64,000 nucleotides of DNA from Rhizomys pruinosus (Eukaryota > Chordata > Mammalia > Rodentia > Spalacidae). Location of the stretch: positions 501,330 through 565,329 of the forward strand of contig VZQC01009573.1 in the NCBI GenBank assembly GCA_009823505.1, read 5' to 3'. Positions 39,408 to 49,719 of the stretch are shown here, in pieces (position 1 is the first letter of the stretch; every line of letters begins with the position of its first letter). Position numbers and translations under genes: made by a program. The notes below the pieces were generated by a model that worked only from the letters and a program-made list of their open reading frames with translations, ran no database searches and was not told where the DNA came from.

Positions 39408-40020
39408 TGGCTTTCCACAGTTTCTGTGATATCCTGGTCCCTGTGACCTAACTGAATTCCCACCTGGCCCTAATCTTATCTTTTCCCACAGGGTGCCTGT
39501 AGGTCAACAGTCCCTCTTGTGGGACAGCTGAAACTGGTAGGATCTAAGATGGCAGCCAATGTGACCACCAGACAACCTATAGTTTCATCATAATCCGTTT
39601 ACATGCAAACAACACACCTCACGCTGCCAGGACCAGAGAAGTGGAAAAGCAAAAAGATTAGTGTTTGGATCTCAAGGAGAGCTTCACCTATTCCTGGGAA
39701 AGTCAGGACTCTTCTCCCTTTAACCTGCCCTTCCCTGATTTCCTTCTGGGATTTTGAAAGGGAAAAAGACCCAGTTTGCCCCCAAATTGTTACCATTTCT
39801 GCTTGGGAAATACTTGAAATTTTGACAGTCTGCTCTTGCAGGCTGGGAAGAGCCAGCAGCCTCTGGGTCCTACACCTTGGAATTCGTCCTTCTACTGAAT
39901 GTCTTAATTATCACAAGGGTTCAGGAAAAGGCAAGGACTATAAGACAGAAGTAACTACTTACAAGCTAGACAAGCTGATTCCACAATTTACCTTCTGAAC
40001 CATCTTGCCCATCTAGCTCT
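39405..40020 (+). other. SINE-free sequence with an unrecognised 131-codon ORF
   Basis: A plus-strand ORF runs 39,603-39,998 with no SINE or simple repeat inside, which is unusual for this window. The product matches nothing I recognise. The preceding 'ctaagatggcagccaatgtg' and 'catgcaaacaacacacctca' may be an old LTR, so the ORF may be chance. Confidence 0.35.
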
Positions 40021-40024
40021 GATT

Positions 40025-40766
40025 CTAGTCCTCCCCAGGTTCTCAGTGGAGACCCATGTAGTACAGGCTTGCCTGAAATCACCGTGTAGCCCAGGATGAC
40101 CTTGAAATCCTCATCCTCCTAATATTCTACTCTTGGGATTACAGGAGTATTACACCACACTCTGCTGGGACCCAACCAAAGAGACAACAGTCCCATAGCC
40201 CAGCCCTATTTATTAATTATTATTATTATTATTATTGTATTTTTGAGACAGGTCTCCCTGTAGGCCCAGCTGGCCTGGAACTCACTATGTAGACCAGGCT
40301 GGCCTTGAACTCACAGAGATCCACCTGCCTCTGCCTCCGCATCCTGAGTGCTGGGATTAAAGGCATGTGCCACTACGCCCAGATTTTGTTTTATTAAAAA
40401 AATATTTTATTTATTATTTTTATTTAATGAGTATGAGTGTTTTGCCTGCATGTATGTAAGTGCACAGGTGTTTCGTAGTGCCTGAGGAATTCAGAGGAGG
40501 ATATTGGATCTCCTGAAACTGGAGTTACAGTTGTTAGCTGCTATGTGGGTGCTGGGAATCCAACCCAGGTTTCCTGCAAGAGCAGCCAGTGCTCTTAACT
40601 GCTGAGCCATCTTTCCAGCCCCTTTATTTTTGATTATGTGTCTGTGTATAGGTATGTATGTGCATGTGAGCTCAATTGCTTACAGAGGCCGGAAGAGGGT
40701 GTCAGATCCCTTGGAGCTGGAGCTCCGGGACATGGAACCAAATGTTGGTCCTCTGTCTGAGCAGCC

Positions 40767-40812
<46 letters not shown>

Positions 40813-40905
40813 TGACAAGGTCTTCCTGTAGCCCCAGTTGACATGCACCACCATGCCTGGCTCAGCCCTTGTTATTAACCACTGCAGCATCTCTCTAGCC
40901 CATGG
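40025..40905 (-). mobile_element. B1, B3 and B2-type SINE series with (TTA)n and (TG)n
   Basis: Old B4/B1 40,030-40,175; (TTA)n 40,212-40,236; B1 40,238-40,384; B3 40,420-40,622; B2/B3 remnant 40,625-40,766; (TG)n 40,770-40,811; mixed SINE remnant 40,812-40,905. All SINEs antisense. Confidence 0.83.
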
Positions 40906-41585
40906 CCACCATCTTTAGGAAGAAAGATCTAGAGAATCAGAGAAATGGTATGATTTTAAACAGAGAATTTCCCAGAGTGAGGATCTAGTCCCAGGGCTTC
41001 TCCAGGGCCATCTGAACATAGAAACTCTGGGAAGTGTCTGTAGGGGAGGCTGGAGGAAAGGAGTCAGGTGACTTAACTGATTAAATTTAGTTCTTGAAAA
41101 AGTAGCAGCTCATAACAAAGAGCTTATTTGTCCCTCTTTTGTGTTAAAATCACAATTGGCTTGTGAAGTGTATTTCTCCCTTTACGACCAGGGCTTTATC
41201 CTTGCTGTTTCTTTGTTTGTATGACCTTGAACTCTGAGCCTTGCCCCCCTTCCAATGCTGGGATCCTAGGGTGCTCAGCTCCCTGGTAGTCAATCTCTTC
41301 CTGGTGGCCTCTGGCGCTTTTGGGAGTTCTGTGAGGATTTTCTTCCTGTCTCTCCCTTTGCAGTCTGGAAGTGCTTGGAAGGGATCCACACAGCTTAGTT
41401 TTCTCTCAAGGTCTTAGCTTAGGTTTCTCCCAGGTCTGACTCTCTGTTCAGAAGCCTCTGGAAGAATAGTGGATTTAGTGCTCACTAGGCTGGTGTGGAG
41501 GTCTTGAAGGGCAAAATGCTCATAAAACTAAGAGCAGATCTGAACGTGTGGGTTAGTCGCAGAACACTCAGCGCAGAAGCCCCAG
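40906..41585. other. SINE-free single-copy sequence
   Basis: About 680 bases without recognised repeats, e.g. 'aactgattaaatttagttct'. A 79-codon minus-strand ORF has no known product. Confidence 0.4.
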
Positions 41586-41589
41586 AGCC

Positions 41590-41840
41590 TGCCTATCACC
41601 CAGATGTGGCTCAGCGGGTGGTTACCATCCAAAAGGTTGTGGGTTCGGGTCCTAGCACTGCAAGAAAAAAAATCTTTTTTTTTTTTTTTCCCGTCGGATT
41701 CCCCTGGAACTGGAGTTAAAGACGGTTCTTAGCTGCCATGTGGGTTCTGGGAATTGAACCTGGGTCCTCTGCAAGAGCAGTTGGCGCTCTTAACTGCTGA
41801 GCCATCTCTCCAGCCCAAGAAAAAAAATCTTATAAAATAC
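41590..41840 (+). mobile_element. ID-type SINE with a B2 inserted in its tail
   Basis: 'agatgtggctcagcgggtgg', 'ggttgtgggttcgggtccta' and 'gcactgcaagaaaaaaaat' form an ID-like element. The antisense B2 at 41,676-41,816 is 3'-truncated. Target aagaaaaaaaatct is repeated at 41,662-41,675 and 41,817-41,830. Confidence 0.88.
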
Positions 41841-42085
41841 TTTTTTTTTAGCATTTAATAAGTTTGATTTATTTAATGTAATTTCAAATAATTAGATTAG
41901 GAACCAAGGACAGTGAGGAATGGTGTATATAACAAAACCACATCTTGGAGTTATTTGGTGACACTGATTTTAAATCAAATGGGTATAAACTTGATATTTA
42001 TGATGTATGTTTAACTGTACCAAAAATAAAATATTGAATATTTTATAATATTTGTAAATAATAATTTATAATAGCCAGTTTCCTT

Positions 42086-42329
42086 TTTTTTTTTAGACAG
42101 AGTCTACCTATAGCCCCAGCTGGCCTGGAACTCACTCTGTAGACCAGGCTGGCCTTGAACTCATAGAGATCCACCTGCCTCTGCCTCCTGAGTGCTAGGA
42201 TTAAAGGCCTGTGCCACCATGCCTGGCTTAAAGACGGTTCTTAGCTGCCATGTGGGTCCTGGGAATCGAATCCAGGTCCATTGCAAGAGCAGTCAGCACT
42301 CTTAACTGCTAGGCCATCTCTCAGCCCAC
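42086..42329 (-). mobile_element. B2-B1 chimeric SINE, third copy
   Basis: An antisense B1 (42,094-42,228) joins the antisense B2 5' half (42,229-42,329). On the sense strand the junction reads '...aaccgtctttaagccaggc'. Flanks 'ccagtttcctttt' and 'ccagttttctttt' suggest one target duplication around the unit, so it entered the ZNHIT3 retrocopy as one piece. Confidence 0.83.
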
Positions 42330-42341
42330 CAGTTTTCTTTT

Positions 42342-42406
42342 CTTTCTTGTCTTTTCGAGACAGGGTCTCCCTGTAGGATTAAAGGCGTGCGCCACCATGG
42401 CCAGCT
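42342..42406 (-). mobile_element. B1 SINE with ~90-bp internal deletion and 16-bp target duplication
   Basis: 'gagacagggtctccctgtag' passes directly to 'gattaaaggcgtgcgccacc'; the whole middle is absent. Target ccaccagttttctttt lies at 42,326-42,341 and 42,407-42,422, perfect, so the short form itself was inserted rather than deleted later, or the deletion was internal and clean. Confidence 0.92.
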
Positions 42407-43082
42407 CCACCAGTTTTCTTTTCATAAAGGCTCTGCACCATGAGTATCTTCCACTGTGGGGAAACTGTGTGATGGAGGAGGCCCTCAGCAGCTAAGGCAG
42501 CCATGCAGCCTCTGGGAAAACAGCTCTCCAGTTTAGGGAACACCCTTCCCAGCCTCTTGGGAGGAGCAGTAGGCAGGTCCTGGAGTCAAACACCTGAGTG
42601 AGCAGTGATCCATTTCAGGAATCCTCAATCTGGAAGGTTCCCTGGCAGTCCGTAACTCCACAAGGCTCCTGCATGTAGGCTCTCCTCAGCTCTGCTCTGT
42701 GTCCTCTGATCCAGACTGACCATCTGCTGCCTGGGGTGTGGATTGAGCAATAGGCTTTGTAGAGTTGCAGATTCACCTACATTCTTCAAATTCTGCAGAG
42801 TCACTCTGTCTTCTTCCTCCTCATTGTGGAGAAAATCAGCTACAGCAGATTTTTTCCGGTTTCCTCAGGGCTTGTGGGGTTTACAGGAGCCCCTGTTCTT
42901 GTCTCATCAGGACCAGGAGTTTCAGAATTGTATTGCTCTCTGTGCTCCTGGAAGTAGATGACCAAGAGGCAGTCAGGGCAGCAGTATTTGGGCTTCTCCA
43001 AGCAGACCACAAAGACTGCAGACTACAGTTCTACTGTTGAGACGCCATGGCTGCTCATAAAATACTTTTTAAAAAGATTTAT

Positions 43083-43570
43083 TGGATTGGGCGTGGTGGT
43101 GCATGCCTTTAATCTGAGCACTCAGGAGGCAGAGGCAGGGAGATCTCTGTGAGTTCAAGGCCAGCCTGGTCTACACAGTGAGTTCCAGGCCAGTTGTAGC
43201 TACAGGGAGACCCCATCTCAAAAATACAAAACAAACAAACAAGCAACAAAAGAAAGCCCTAAAGATTTAGATTTATTGGGCTGAAGAGACGCTCAGTGGT
43301 TATGAGGTTAAGAGCACTGCCTGGTCTTGCAGAAGACCTGGATTTGGTTCCCAGCACCTACATGGCAGTTAACAACTATTCATGACTCCAGTTCCAGGGA
43401 ATTGGATACCCTCTTCTGGCTTCTGTGGGCACTGCATACACATGGTGCACTTACATACATGCAGGCACAACACCCACATACATGAAAATAAATAGATGCT
43501 GGGAACTGGACCCAGGTCCTCTGCAAGAATGGTCAGTGCTCTTAACTGCTGAGTCAGCTCTCCAGTCATT
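43083..43570 (+). mobile_element. B1, B2 and antisense B2 fragment
   Basis: B1 43,086-43,235 sense; B2 43,276-43,495 sense; a B2 head fragment antisense 43,496-43,568 ('gtcctctgcaagaatggtca'). Confidence 0.88.
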
Positions 43571-43591
43571 TTTTAGAAGAATATAAGTATT

Positions 43592-43593
43592 AC

Positions 43594-43642
<49 letters not shown>

Positions 43643-43665
43643 GGGGGAGAGTGGGAGAGAGAGGG
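43592..43665. repeat. (TG)n(GA)n compound microsatellite
   Basis: Short TG run, then (GA)n of about 16 units and a degenerate G/A tract. Confidence 0.94.
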
Positions 43666-43669
43666 CTGT

Positions 43670-43914
43670 GCCTGCTTAGGAGTGAACTCTCTTCTTCCCC
43701 TTTGTTAAGCTCTCTAGTTTGTGCTGTGCTGCACACCTGAGGCAATTCTTCTGCCTCCACCTCCTACCTCACTGTAGGGTGGTGGGATCACACACATGCT
43801 GTACCACGTCTGACTTTTCTACATGGGTCTAGGGCCCAAACTCGGGTTTTTAGGCCTGTGTGGCAAATGCCTTTACTCTGAAAGCCATTTTCCTGGCCTC
43901 AAAAGGGAAAAACA

Positions 43915-43958
<44 letters not shown>

Positions 43959-43960
43959 CT
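43670..43960 (-). mobile_element. Old SINE-like sequence and (TG)n
   Basis: 'ctgcctccacctcctacctc' and 'gggatcacacacatgctgta' suggest an old B4. (TG)n of about 20 units covers 43,917-43,957. Confidence 0.6.
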
Positions 43961-44350
43961 ATGTATGTACAGGTGCTCAAGAAGGTCAGAAAAGGTGAAA
44001 AGGTGTCAGAATCCCTGGATTTGGAGTTAGAGCAGTTGTGAACTGTCTGATGTGGAGGTTGGGAAGTGGCTTAGCATCCTTTTTTTTTTAAATAAATTTT
44101 TTTTGTTTTTATTTTTTTATGTGCATGAGTGTACTGTCCGCATGTAGGTTGGTGCACCCGTGTCGTGCAATGCTGTGGAGGTCAGAAGAGGGTGTCTTAT
44201 TCCCCTGGTACTGGAGTTAAAGGCGGCTCCCAGCTGCCATGTGGGTGCTGGGAATCAAACCTGGGTCCTCTGCAAGAGCAGTCAGTGCTCTTAACCACTG
44301 AGCCCCTAGCATCCTTTTGCAGATCTTAACTACTGAGACACTTCTCCAGC
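43961..44350 (-). mobile_element. B3 SINE split by a B2 SINE
   Basis: B3 antisense 43,965-44,085, resumes 44,311-44,352. The B2 between (about 44,090-44,306) lies within a repeated target 'tagcatccttttt' / 'tagcatccttttg'. Confidence 0.88.
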
Positions 44351-44369
44351 CCCACCCTCATTTTGGGGG

Positions 44370-44515
44370 GGGGTCTTTTTGAGACAGGGTCTTCTTGTAG
44401 CTCCAGCTGTCCTGGAACAGGCTATGTAGAGATCAGAGCTCACCTCTATCTCACAGAGATCCACCTGCCTCCTGAGTGTTGGGATTAAAGGCATGCACCA
44501 CCACATGTGGTCTCT
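44370..44515 (-). mobile_element. B1 SINE
   Basis: Antisense B1 with short deletions. Confidence 0.88.
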
Positions 44516-44547
44516 GGGAAAAATTTTTTTTAAGTAAAAAATGAGAG

Positions 44548-44690
44548 GATGGGGGCTGGTGAGATGGCTTAGCAGGTAGAAATACTTGCCTTGCAAGCCT
44601 GATTAACTGAATTTACTCTCTAGAACCCAGGTAAAGATGGAAGGAGAGAATTATCTCCACGAGAGTTGTCATCTGCCCCCCATATGAATG

Positions 44691-44735
<45 letters not shown>

Positions 44736-44760
44736 TGCACACACTAATAATATTTTTAAG
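44548..44760 (+). mobile_element. B2/B3-type SINE with (TC)n
   Basis: 'gggggctggtgagatggctt' and 'ttgccttgcaagcctgatta' mark a B3-type element; (TC)n at 44,691-44,726 lies near its end. Confidence 0.8.
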
Positions 44761-44789
44761 TTTAAAAATGAGAAAAAAGAAAAAAAATG

Positions 44790-45005
44790 AGAAGATGGGG
44801 CTGGAGAGATGGCCTAGCGGTTAAGAGTGCCGACTGCTCTTGCAGAGGACCCGGGTTCGATCCCCAGCACCCACATGGCGGCTGAGAACCGTCTTTAACT
44901 CCAGTTCCAGGGGAATCCGACACCCTCTTCTGACCTCTGAGGCATTGTACGACACGGGTTCACAAACCTACATGCAGACAATACATTCATACTCATAAAA
45001 AATAA
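44790..45005 (+). mobile_element. B2 SINE
   Basis: Young sense B2 ('gatggcctagcggttaagag') without the 17-bp duplication. Confidence 0.93.
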
Positions 45006-45006
45006 A

Positions 45007-45255
45007 TTGGCTGAAGAGATGGCCTAGCGGCTAAGAGCACCGACCGCTCTTGCAGAGTACCCGGGTTCAATCCCCAGCACCCACATGGCGGCCAAGAACC
45101 GTCTGAAACTCCAATTCCAAGAGAACTCAAGTTCCAGGGGAATCTGACACCCTCTTCTGACCTCCGCGGCATTGCACGACTTGGGTGCCCAAACTTGCAT
45201 GCAGACAGTACATTTATACACATACAAAAATAAATAAAATAAAATTAAAATTAAA
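45007..45255 (+). mobile_element. B2 SINE, 17-bp-duplication subfamily
   Basis: Directly follows the previous B2. Carries 'aactccaattccaagag' / 'aactcaagttccagggg'. Confidence 0.93.
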
Positions 45256-45344
45256 AATATAAATTAATTAAAAAAATAAAAATGAAAAGATGGAAACATG
45301 ATAATGTGCAAAAGAAACTGTACATACATCCAAGTTTCATTAAG

Positions 45345-45350
45345 CAACTT

Positions 45351-45432
<82 letters not shown>

Positions 45433-45436
45433 TCAG
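45345..45436. repeat. (TC)n(TTTC)n microsatellite
   Basis: Short TC run then about 18 TTTC units; derived from the tail of the chimeric SINE beside it. Confidence 0.96.
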
Positions 45437-45680
45437 TATTTTTGAGACAGGGTCTCCCTTTGGTCCCAGCTGGCCTGGAGCTCACTATGTAGACCAGGCT
45501 GGCCTTGAACTCACAGAGATCTGCCTGCCTCTGCTTCCCAAGTGCTGGGATTAAAGGCGTGTGCCATCATGCCCAGCCTAAGACAGTTCTTAGCCACCAT
45601 GTGGGTGCTGGGAATCAAACCCGGGTCCTCTGCAAGAACTGTCACTGCTCTTAACCGCTGAGCTGTCTCTCCAGCTCCAA
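45437..45680 (-). mobile_element. B2-B1 chimeric SINE, fourth copy
   Basis: An antisense B1 (45,440-45,579) joins the antisense B2 5' half (45,580-45,680). Sense junction '...aactgtcttaggctgggc'. The B2 part begins at the same internal position as in the other three copies. The target duplication is uncertain (caactttc near 45,344 versus caacattc near 45,678). Confidence 0.8.
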
Positions 45681-45689
45681 CATTCATTT

Positions 45690-46180
45690 ATTTAAATGTG
45701 TGTGATTTTCTTGTTGGTCCTTAAGAAATAGGATGATGCGAGGTGGCTTGGTGGGTGGGGAAGACTGTCTGGGAAGGAAGTCATTTTAACTACGCTTTGC
45801 TTTCAGTTTCTGCAGCTCCAAAGGCTCAGACTGCATCCTCTAATTGAAGCACGGGTGTCTCCAGAATTGGATCACATGTAACGAAGCCCGTCTGCTTTAC
45901 CCTCTCAGAATTAGCATCTGAGCTTAATTCACTTAAACATTTCTGACATTAGCTCGGTCCCCTCCTTGCACTTCTGTTATGTGCAGATCACAACTGGCAG
46001 CTTTTAGATTTGGATTCGACTTAGAAAATACTCAAGCTACTTCCAACCCTTCTTAGTAGTAAACAGGGAAGAAATCAAATTTAAAATGTAATAATGCAAA
46101 TGCGTATGCAGATGCATGAGAATGTTTATGAATTGAGAGTGGTTCAAGCCTAAGAAAAGTGAAGTACGCTAAGAAAAGTG
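45690..46180. other. SINE-free block, candidate conserved noncoding element
   Basis: Single-copy DNA with 'tctcagaattagcatctgag', an imperfect palindrome, then 'cttaattcacttaaacattt' and 'gacattagctcgg'. Homeodomain-type ATTA/TAAT cores are dense at 45,905-45,955. No coding potential. Confidence 0.4.
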
Positions 46181-46182
46181 AA

Positions 46183-46385
46183 GTATGCCAGGCATGGTGG
46201 TGCATGCCTTTAATCCCAGCACTCAGGAGGCAGAGGCAGGCAGATCTCTGAGTTCAAGGCCAGCCTGATCTGCATAGTGAGTACCAGGCCATCTGGGGCT
46301 ACAGAAAGACCCTGTCTCAAAAAGACCCCTCCCAAAAAAAGAGAGAGAGAAGGAAAAGTTGTGAAGTACAGATGAGTGCCCGCGA

Positions 46386-46430
<45 letters not shown>
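46183..46430 (+). mobile_element. B1 SINE and (TG)n
   Basis: Sense B1 46,186-46,325; (TG)n about 20 units at 46,388-46,428. Upstream, 'gcctaagaaaagtgaagta' is locally duplicated at about 46,150-46,184. Confidence 0.92.
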
Positions 46431-46479
46431 TTGATATGGAAGGCTGTACAAGATATATGGAATAATAAAAAAGCAAACT

Positions 46480-46725
46480 GAAGTTGGGTTTGGTACTTTA
46501 CACCTATAATCCCATAATGTGGGGAAGCTGAGGTAAGAGGGTCTCTGAGAGTTTAAGTGAAATCCTGTTTCAAAAAATAAGCAACCAACCAGACCAGTAG
46601 GTAGAGGCACCTGTGCCCAAGCCGGGGGCCCGGTGTTTGTTCCCTGCTGGGATAGAACTCGGGCCTCATGGATGCTAGGCCAGCATTCTGCCAACCACGT
46701 TACATAGTCCCAGTCCTTTTTTTTT
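46480..46725 (+). mobile_element. Old B4-like SINE and ID-like remnant
   Basis: 'acctataatcccataatgtg' and 'gaagctgaggtaagagggtc' are B4-like; 'gggatagaactcgggcctca' and 'ggatgctaggccagcattct' are the antisense ID body. Confidence 0.6.
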
Positions 46726-46922
46726 TATTAATATTTTATTCATGGCTTTGTGTGTCTATGTAGGAGTGTGCAGTACCTATAGAGACCAAAAGAGAGCGTC
46801 AACTCCTCTGCAGCTGGAGTCACAGGTGGTTGGGAGGAGAAGCACATGGCCTGTGAATTTGGGGAACTGAATTTAGGCCCTCTGCAAGAGCAGCAAGCAC
46901 TCAGCCATCTCTCCAGCCCCTC
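46726..46922 (-). mobile_element. B3 SINE
   Basis: Antisense: 'cagctggagtcacaggtggt', 'gaactgaatttaggccctct' and 'ctcagccatctctccagccc'. Confidence 0.85.
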
Positions 46923-47182
46923 TGTTTTTTTTTTTTTTTTTAGACAGTTTCCCTGTTTGAAGCCTGTGATGCTTCAAATGTGAGGCGATCCTCCTTCCTC
47001 TGCACCACCCCCTCCCCAGTACTGAACTACAGCATGTTTATACACGTCAGTGGGTATTTTTTCATAATGAAATTGAACATTTTTATCTTTGAGAAAGTAA
47101 CCAGAAGGTTAATTGATAAATGCAGAGGTTGGGGGGGCGGCTGTAGCCTCTGTGAACCACAAGCTTGCAATAGAAAAATCTC
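46923..47182. other. Single-copy sequence
   Basis: T-run at 46,924-46,942, then no recognised repeat. Confidence 0.4.
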
Positions 47183-47184
47183 TT

Positions 47185-47432
47185 GGGCTGGAGAGATGGC
47201 CTAGCGGTTAAGCGCACAGACTGCTCTTGAAGAGGACCCGGGTTCGATCCCCAGCACCCACATGGCGGTTGAGAACCGTCTGTAACTCCAATTCCAGGAG
47301 AACTCCAGTTCGGGGGAATCCGACACCGTCTTCTGACCTCCACTGCATTGCATGACATGGGTGCACAAACCTACATGCAGACAGTACATTCCTATAAATA
47401 ATAAATAAATAAAAATTTTTTTAAAAAAGAAA
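47185..47432 (+). mobile_element. B2 SINE, 17-bp-duplication subfamily, with target duplication
   Basis: Contains 'aactccaattccaggag' / 'aactccagttcggggg'. 'agaaaaatctct' occurs at about 47,173-47,184 and again at about 47,433-47,444. Confidence 0.93.
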
Positions 47433-47559
47433 GAAAAATCTCTCATCCTCCTGCCTTCTCTAAATCAGTTACTTTTGAAATCTAACTTTGTTAGGTGTAT
47501 TTTTGAGCCATTTCATTTTAAAGACGCTCATTTGGGGTTCTTAAAAATTTGTTAAATCA

Positions 47560-47940
47560 GGGGCTGGAGAGATGGCCTAGCGGTTAAGAGCGCCGACCGC
47601 TCTTACAGAGGACCCGGGTTTGATCCCCAGTACCCACATGGTGGCCGAGAACCGTCTGAAACTCTAATTCCAGGAGAACTCCAGTTCCAGGGGAATCCGA
47701 CACCCTCTTCTGACCTCCGCAGCATTGCACGACATGGGTGCACACACTTGCATGCAGACAGTGCATTCATACACATACAGAAATAAAAAAAAAATTAGTT
47801 AAATCCAGGGGCTGGAGCGTTGGCTCAGCAGTTGAGAGCATTGGCTCTGTAGACCAGGCTGGTCTTGAACTCACAAAGATCCACCTGCTTCTGCCTCCCA
47901 ATGCTAGGATTAAAGGCATGTGCCACCATGCCTGGCATAC
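47560..47940 (+). mobile_element. B2 (17-bp-duplication type), then a B2 head joined to an antisense B1
   Basis: B2 47,561-47,797 with the diagnostic pair 'aactctaattccaggag' / 'aactccagttccagggg'. Then 'aggggctggagcgttggctc' starts a B2 head that breaks after 'gagcattggctc' into antisense B1 (47,846-47,938). This junction differs from the chimeric SINE: the orientations oppose. Confidence 0.88.
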
Positions 47941-48007
47941 TATTTATGGCTCTCCAAAAAAGAGAAAATTGAGTAATTTGTACCTAGAGTGGAGGTGTAG
48001 CCACAGA

Positions 48008-48388
48008 TGCTGGAATTAGAAGCAGCCAGAGGAGCTGCAGAGGTGGCTCAGCCCTGGCTGCTCTTGCAGAGGATCCAGGTTTGGTTCCCAGCACCCACAT
48101 GGCAGCTAACAACCATCTGTAACTCCAGTTCTAGGGGATCTGATACCATCTCCTGGCCTCCACGGGCACTGCCTGAATGTGGAGCACATACACACATTCA
48201 GGCAAACACTCATAGACATAAAATAAAAATAAGTAGCCGGGCGTGGTGGTACATGCCTTTAATCCTAGCACTCAGGAGGCAGAGGCAGGTGGATCTTTGT
48301 GAGTTCAAGACTAGCCTGGTCTACGGACTGAGTTCCAGGACAGCTGAGGCTACAGGGAGACCCTGTTTAGAAAAGACCAAAAAAAAAA
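48008..48388 (+). mobile_element. B2 and B1 SINEs up to the gap
   Basis: B2 48,025-48,235; B1 48,237-48,372 with the poly(A) tail running into the N gap. Confidence 0.88.
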
Positions 48389-49024
48389 NNNNNNNNNNNN
48401 NNNNNNNNNNNNNNNNNNNNNNNNNNNNNNNNNNNNNNNNNNNNNNNNNNNNNNNNNNNNNNNNNNNNNNNNNNNNNNNNNNNNNNNNNNNNNNNNNNNN
48501 NNNNNNNNNNNNNNNNNNNNNNNNNNNNNNNNNNNNNNNNNNNNNNNNNNNNNNNNNNNNNNNNNNNNNNNNNNNNNNNNNNNNNNNNNNNNNNNNNNNN
48601 NNNNNNNNNNNNNNNNNNNNNNNNNNNNNNNNNNNNNNNNNNNNNNNNNNNNNNNNNNNNNNNNNNNNNNNNNNNNNNNNNNNNNNNNNNNNNNNNNNNN
48701 NNNNNNNNNNNNNNNNNNNNNNNNNNNNNNNNNNNNNNNNNNNNNNNNNNNNNNNNNNNNNNNNNNNNNNNNNNNNNNNNNNNNNNNNNNNNNNNNNNNN
48801 NNNNNNNNNNNNNNNNNNNNNNNNNNNNNNNNNNNNNNNNNNNNNNNNNNNNNNNNNNNNNNNNNNNNNNNNNNNNNNNNNNNNNNNNNNNNNNNNNNNN
48901 NNNNNNNNNNNNNNNNNNNNNNNNNNNNNNNNNNNNNNNNNNNNNNNNNNNNNNNNNNNNNNNNNNNNNNNNNNNNNNNNNNNNNNNNNNNNNNNNNNNN
49001 NNNNNNNNNNNNNNNNNNNNNNNN
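48389..49024. other. Assembly gap (636 N) between A-runs
   Basis: The left edge is the A-tail of a B1 and the right edge is a run of about 26 A. A poly(A)-rich or otherwise hard-to-sequence stretch probably caused the gap. ORFs of 356 and 250 residues crossing it are artefacts. Confidence 0.97.
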
Positions 49025-49069
49025 AAAAAAAAAAAAAAAAAAAAAAAAAAGATAAAGTCCAGGACTTAA

Positions 49070-49520
49070 TCACTTAATCACTCAGTGATTAAGAGCACTT
49101 GCTGAGGACCTGGGTTCTATTCCCAGCACCCACATCCTGTGGCTGACAACTACCTGTAACTCCAGGTTCAGGCAATCAGAGTCCCTCTTCTGCACTCTGC
49201 AGGCAATGCACTCCTGTATGCATACCCCTACACAGACACAGATGCATACGAATAATTAAAAAGAAATCTATGGCTGTAGAGATGGCTCAGCAGTTAAGAG
49301 CACTGGCTGCTCTCGCAGAGGACCTGGGTTCAATTTTTAGCACCCATATGATGGCTGACAATTGTCCGTAACTCCATTTCCCGGGGATCTGATGTCTTCT
49401 TCTGGCCTCCACAGGCATTACAGGATATGGGTGCACTTACACGCAAGCAATATACCCATGCACATAAAAAAATAATAATCATTTTTTAAAATAATAATCA
49501 TTTTTAAAATTAAAAAAAAA
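49070..49520 (+). mobile_element. Two B2-type SINEs
   Basis: Diverged B2 49,075-49,262; better B2 49,266-49,480 ('tggctgtagagatggctcag'). Confidence 0.85.
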
Positions 49521-49524
49521 TTTG

Positions 49525-49688
49525 ATCTTTCTGAGACACGGTCTCCCTTTAGTCCTAGCTGGCCTGGAGTTTGCTATGTAGACCAGGCTGGCCTTGAACT
49601 CACAGAGATCTGCCTGCCTCTGCCTCCTGAGTGCTGGGATTAAAGGCCTGTGCCACTACGTCTGGCAAAGTATTTAAATTTTTTTTAA

Positions 49689-49719
<31 letters not shown>

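Larger units (their letters stand above)
41846..43056 (-). pseudogene. ZNHIT3: ZNHIT3 processed pseudogene, with poly(A) and 14-bp target duplication
   Basis: An intronless copy of the HIT-type zinc-finger protein 3 mRNA, minus strand. ATG is at 43,048-43,046, with only a few bases of 5' UTR. Recognisable pieces are [41 protein letters not shown] and AYMQEPL, with the stop at 42,617-42,615. Frameshifts and stops lie between them, and the Cys/His region after CCPDC is partly deleted. The 3' UTR runs to about 41,850, where AATAAA (about 41,876-41,871) precedes a poly(A) of nine. ataaaatacttttt flanks the copy at 41,832-41,845 and 43,057-43,070, perfect over 14 bases. A chimeric SINE and a deleted B1 later entered the 3' UTR. 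The functional protein acts in box C/D snoRNP assembly; this copy is dead. Confidence 0.93.

Noticed and set aside
48007..49077. ORFs of 356 and 250 residues near 48-49 kb
   Set aside because: They exist only because N codons were read through; the flanks are B2 and B1.
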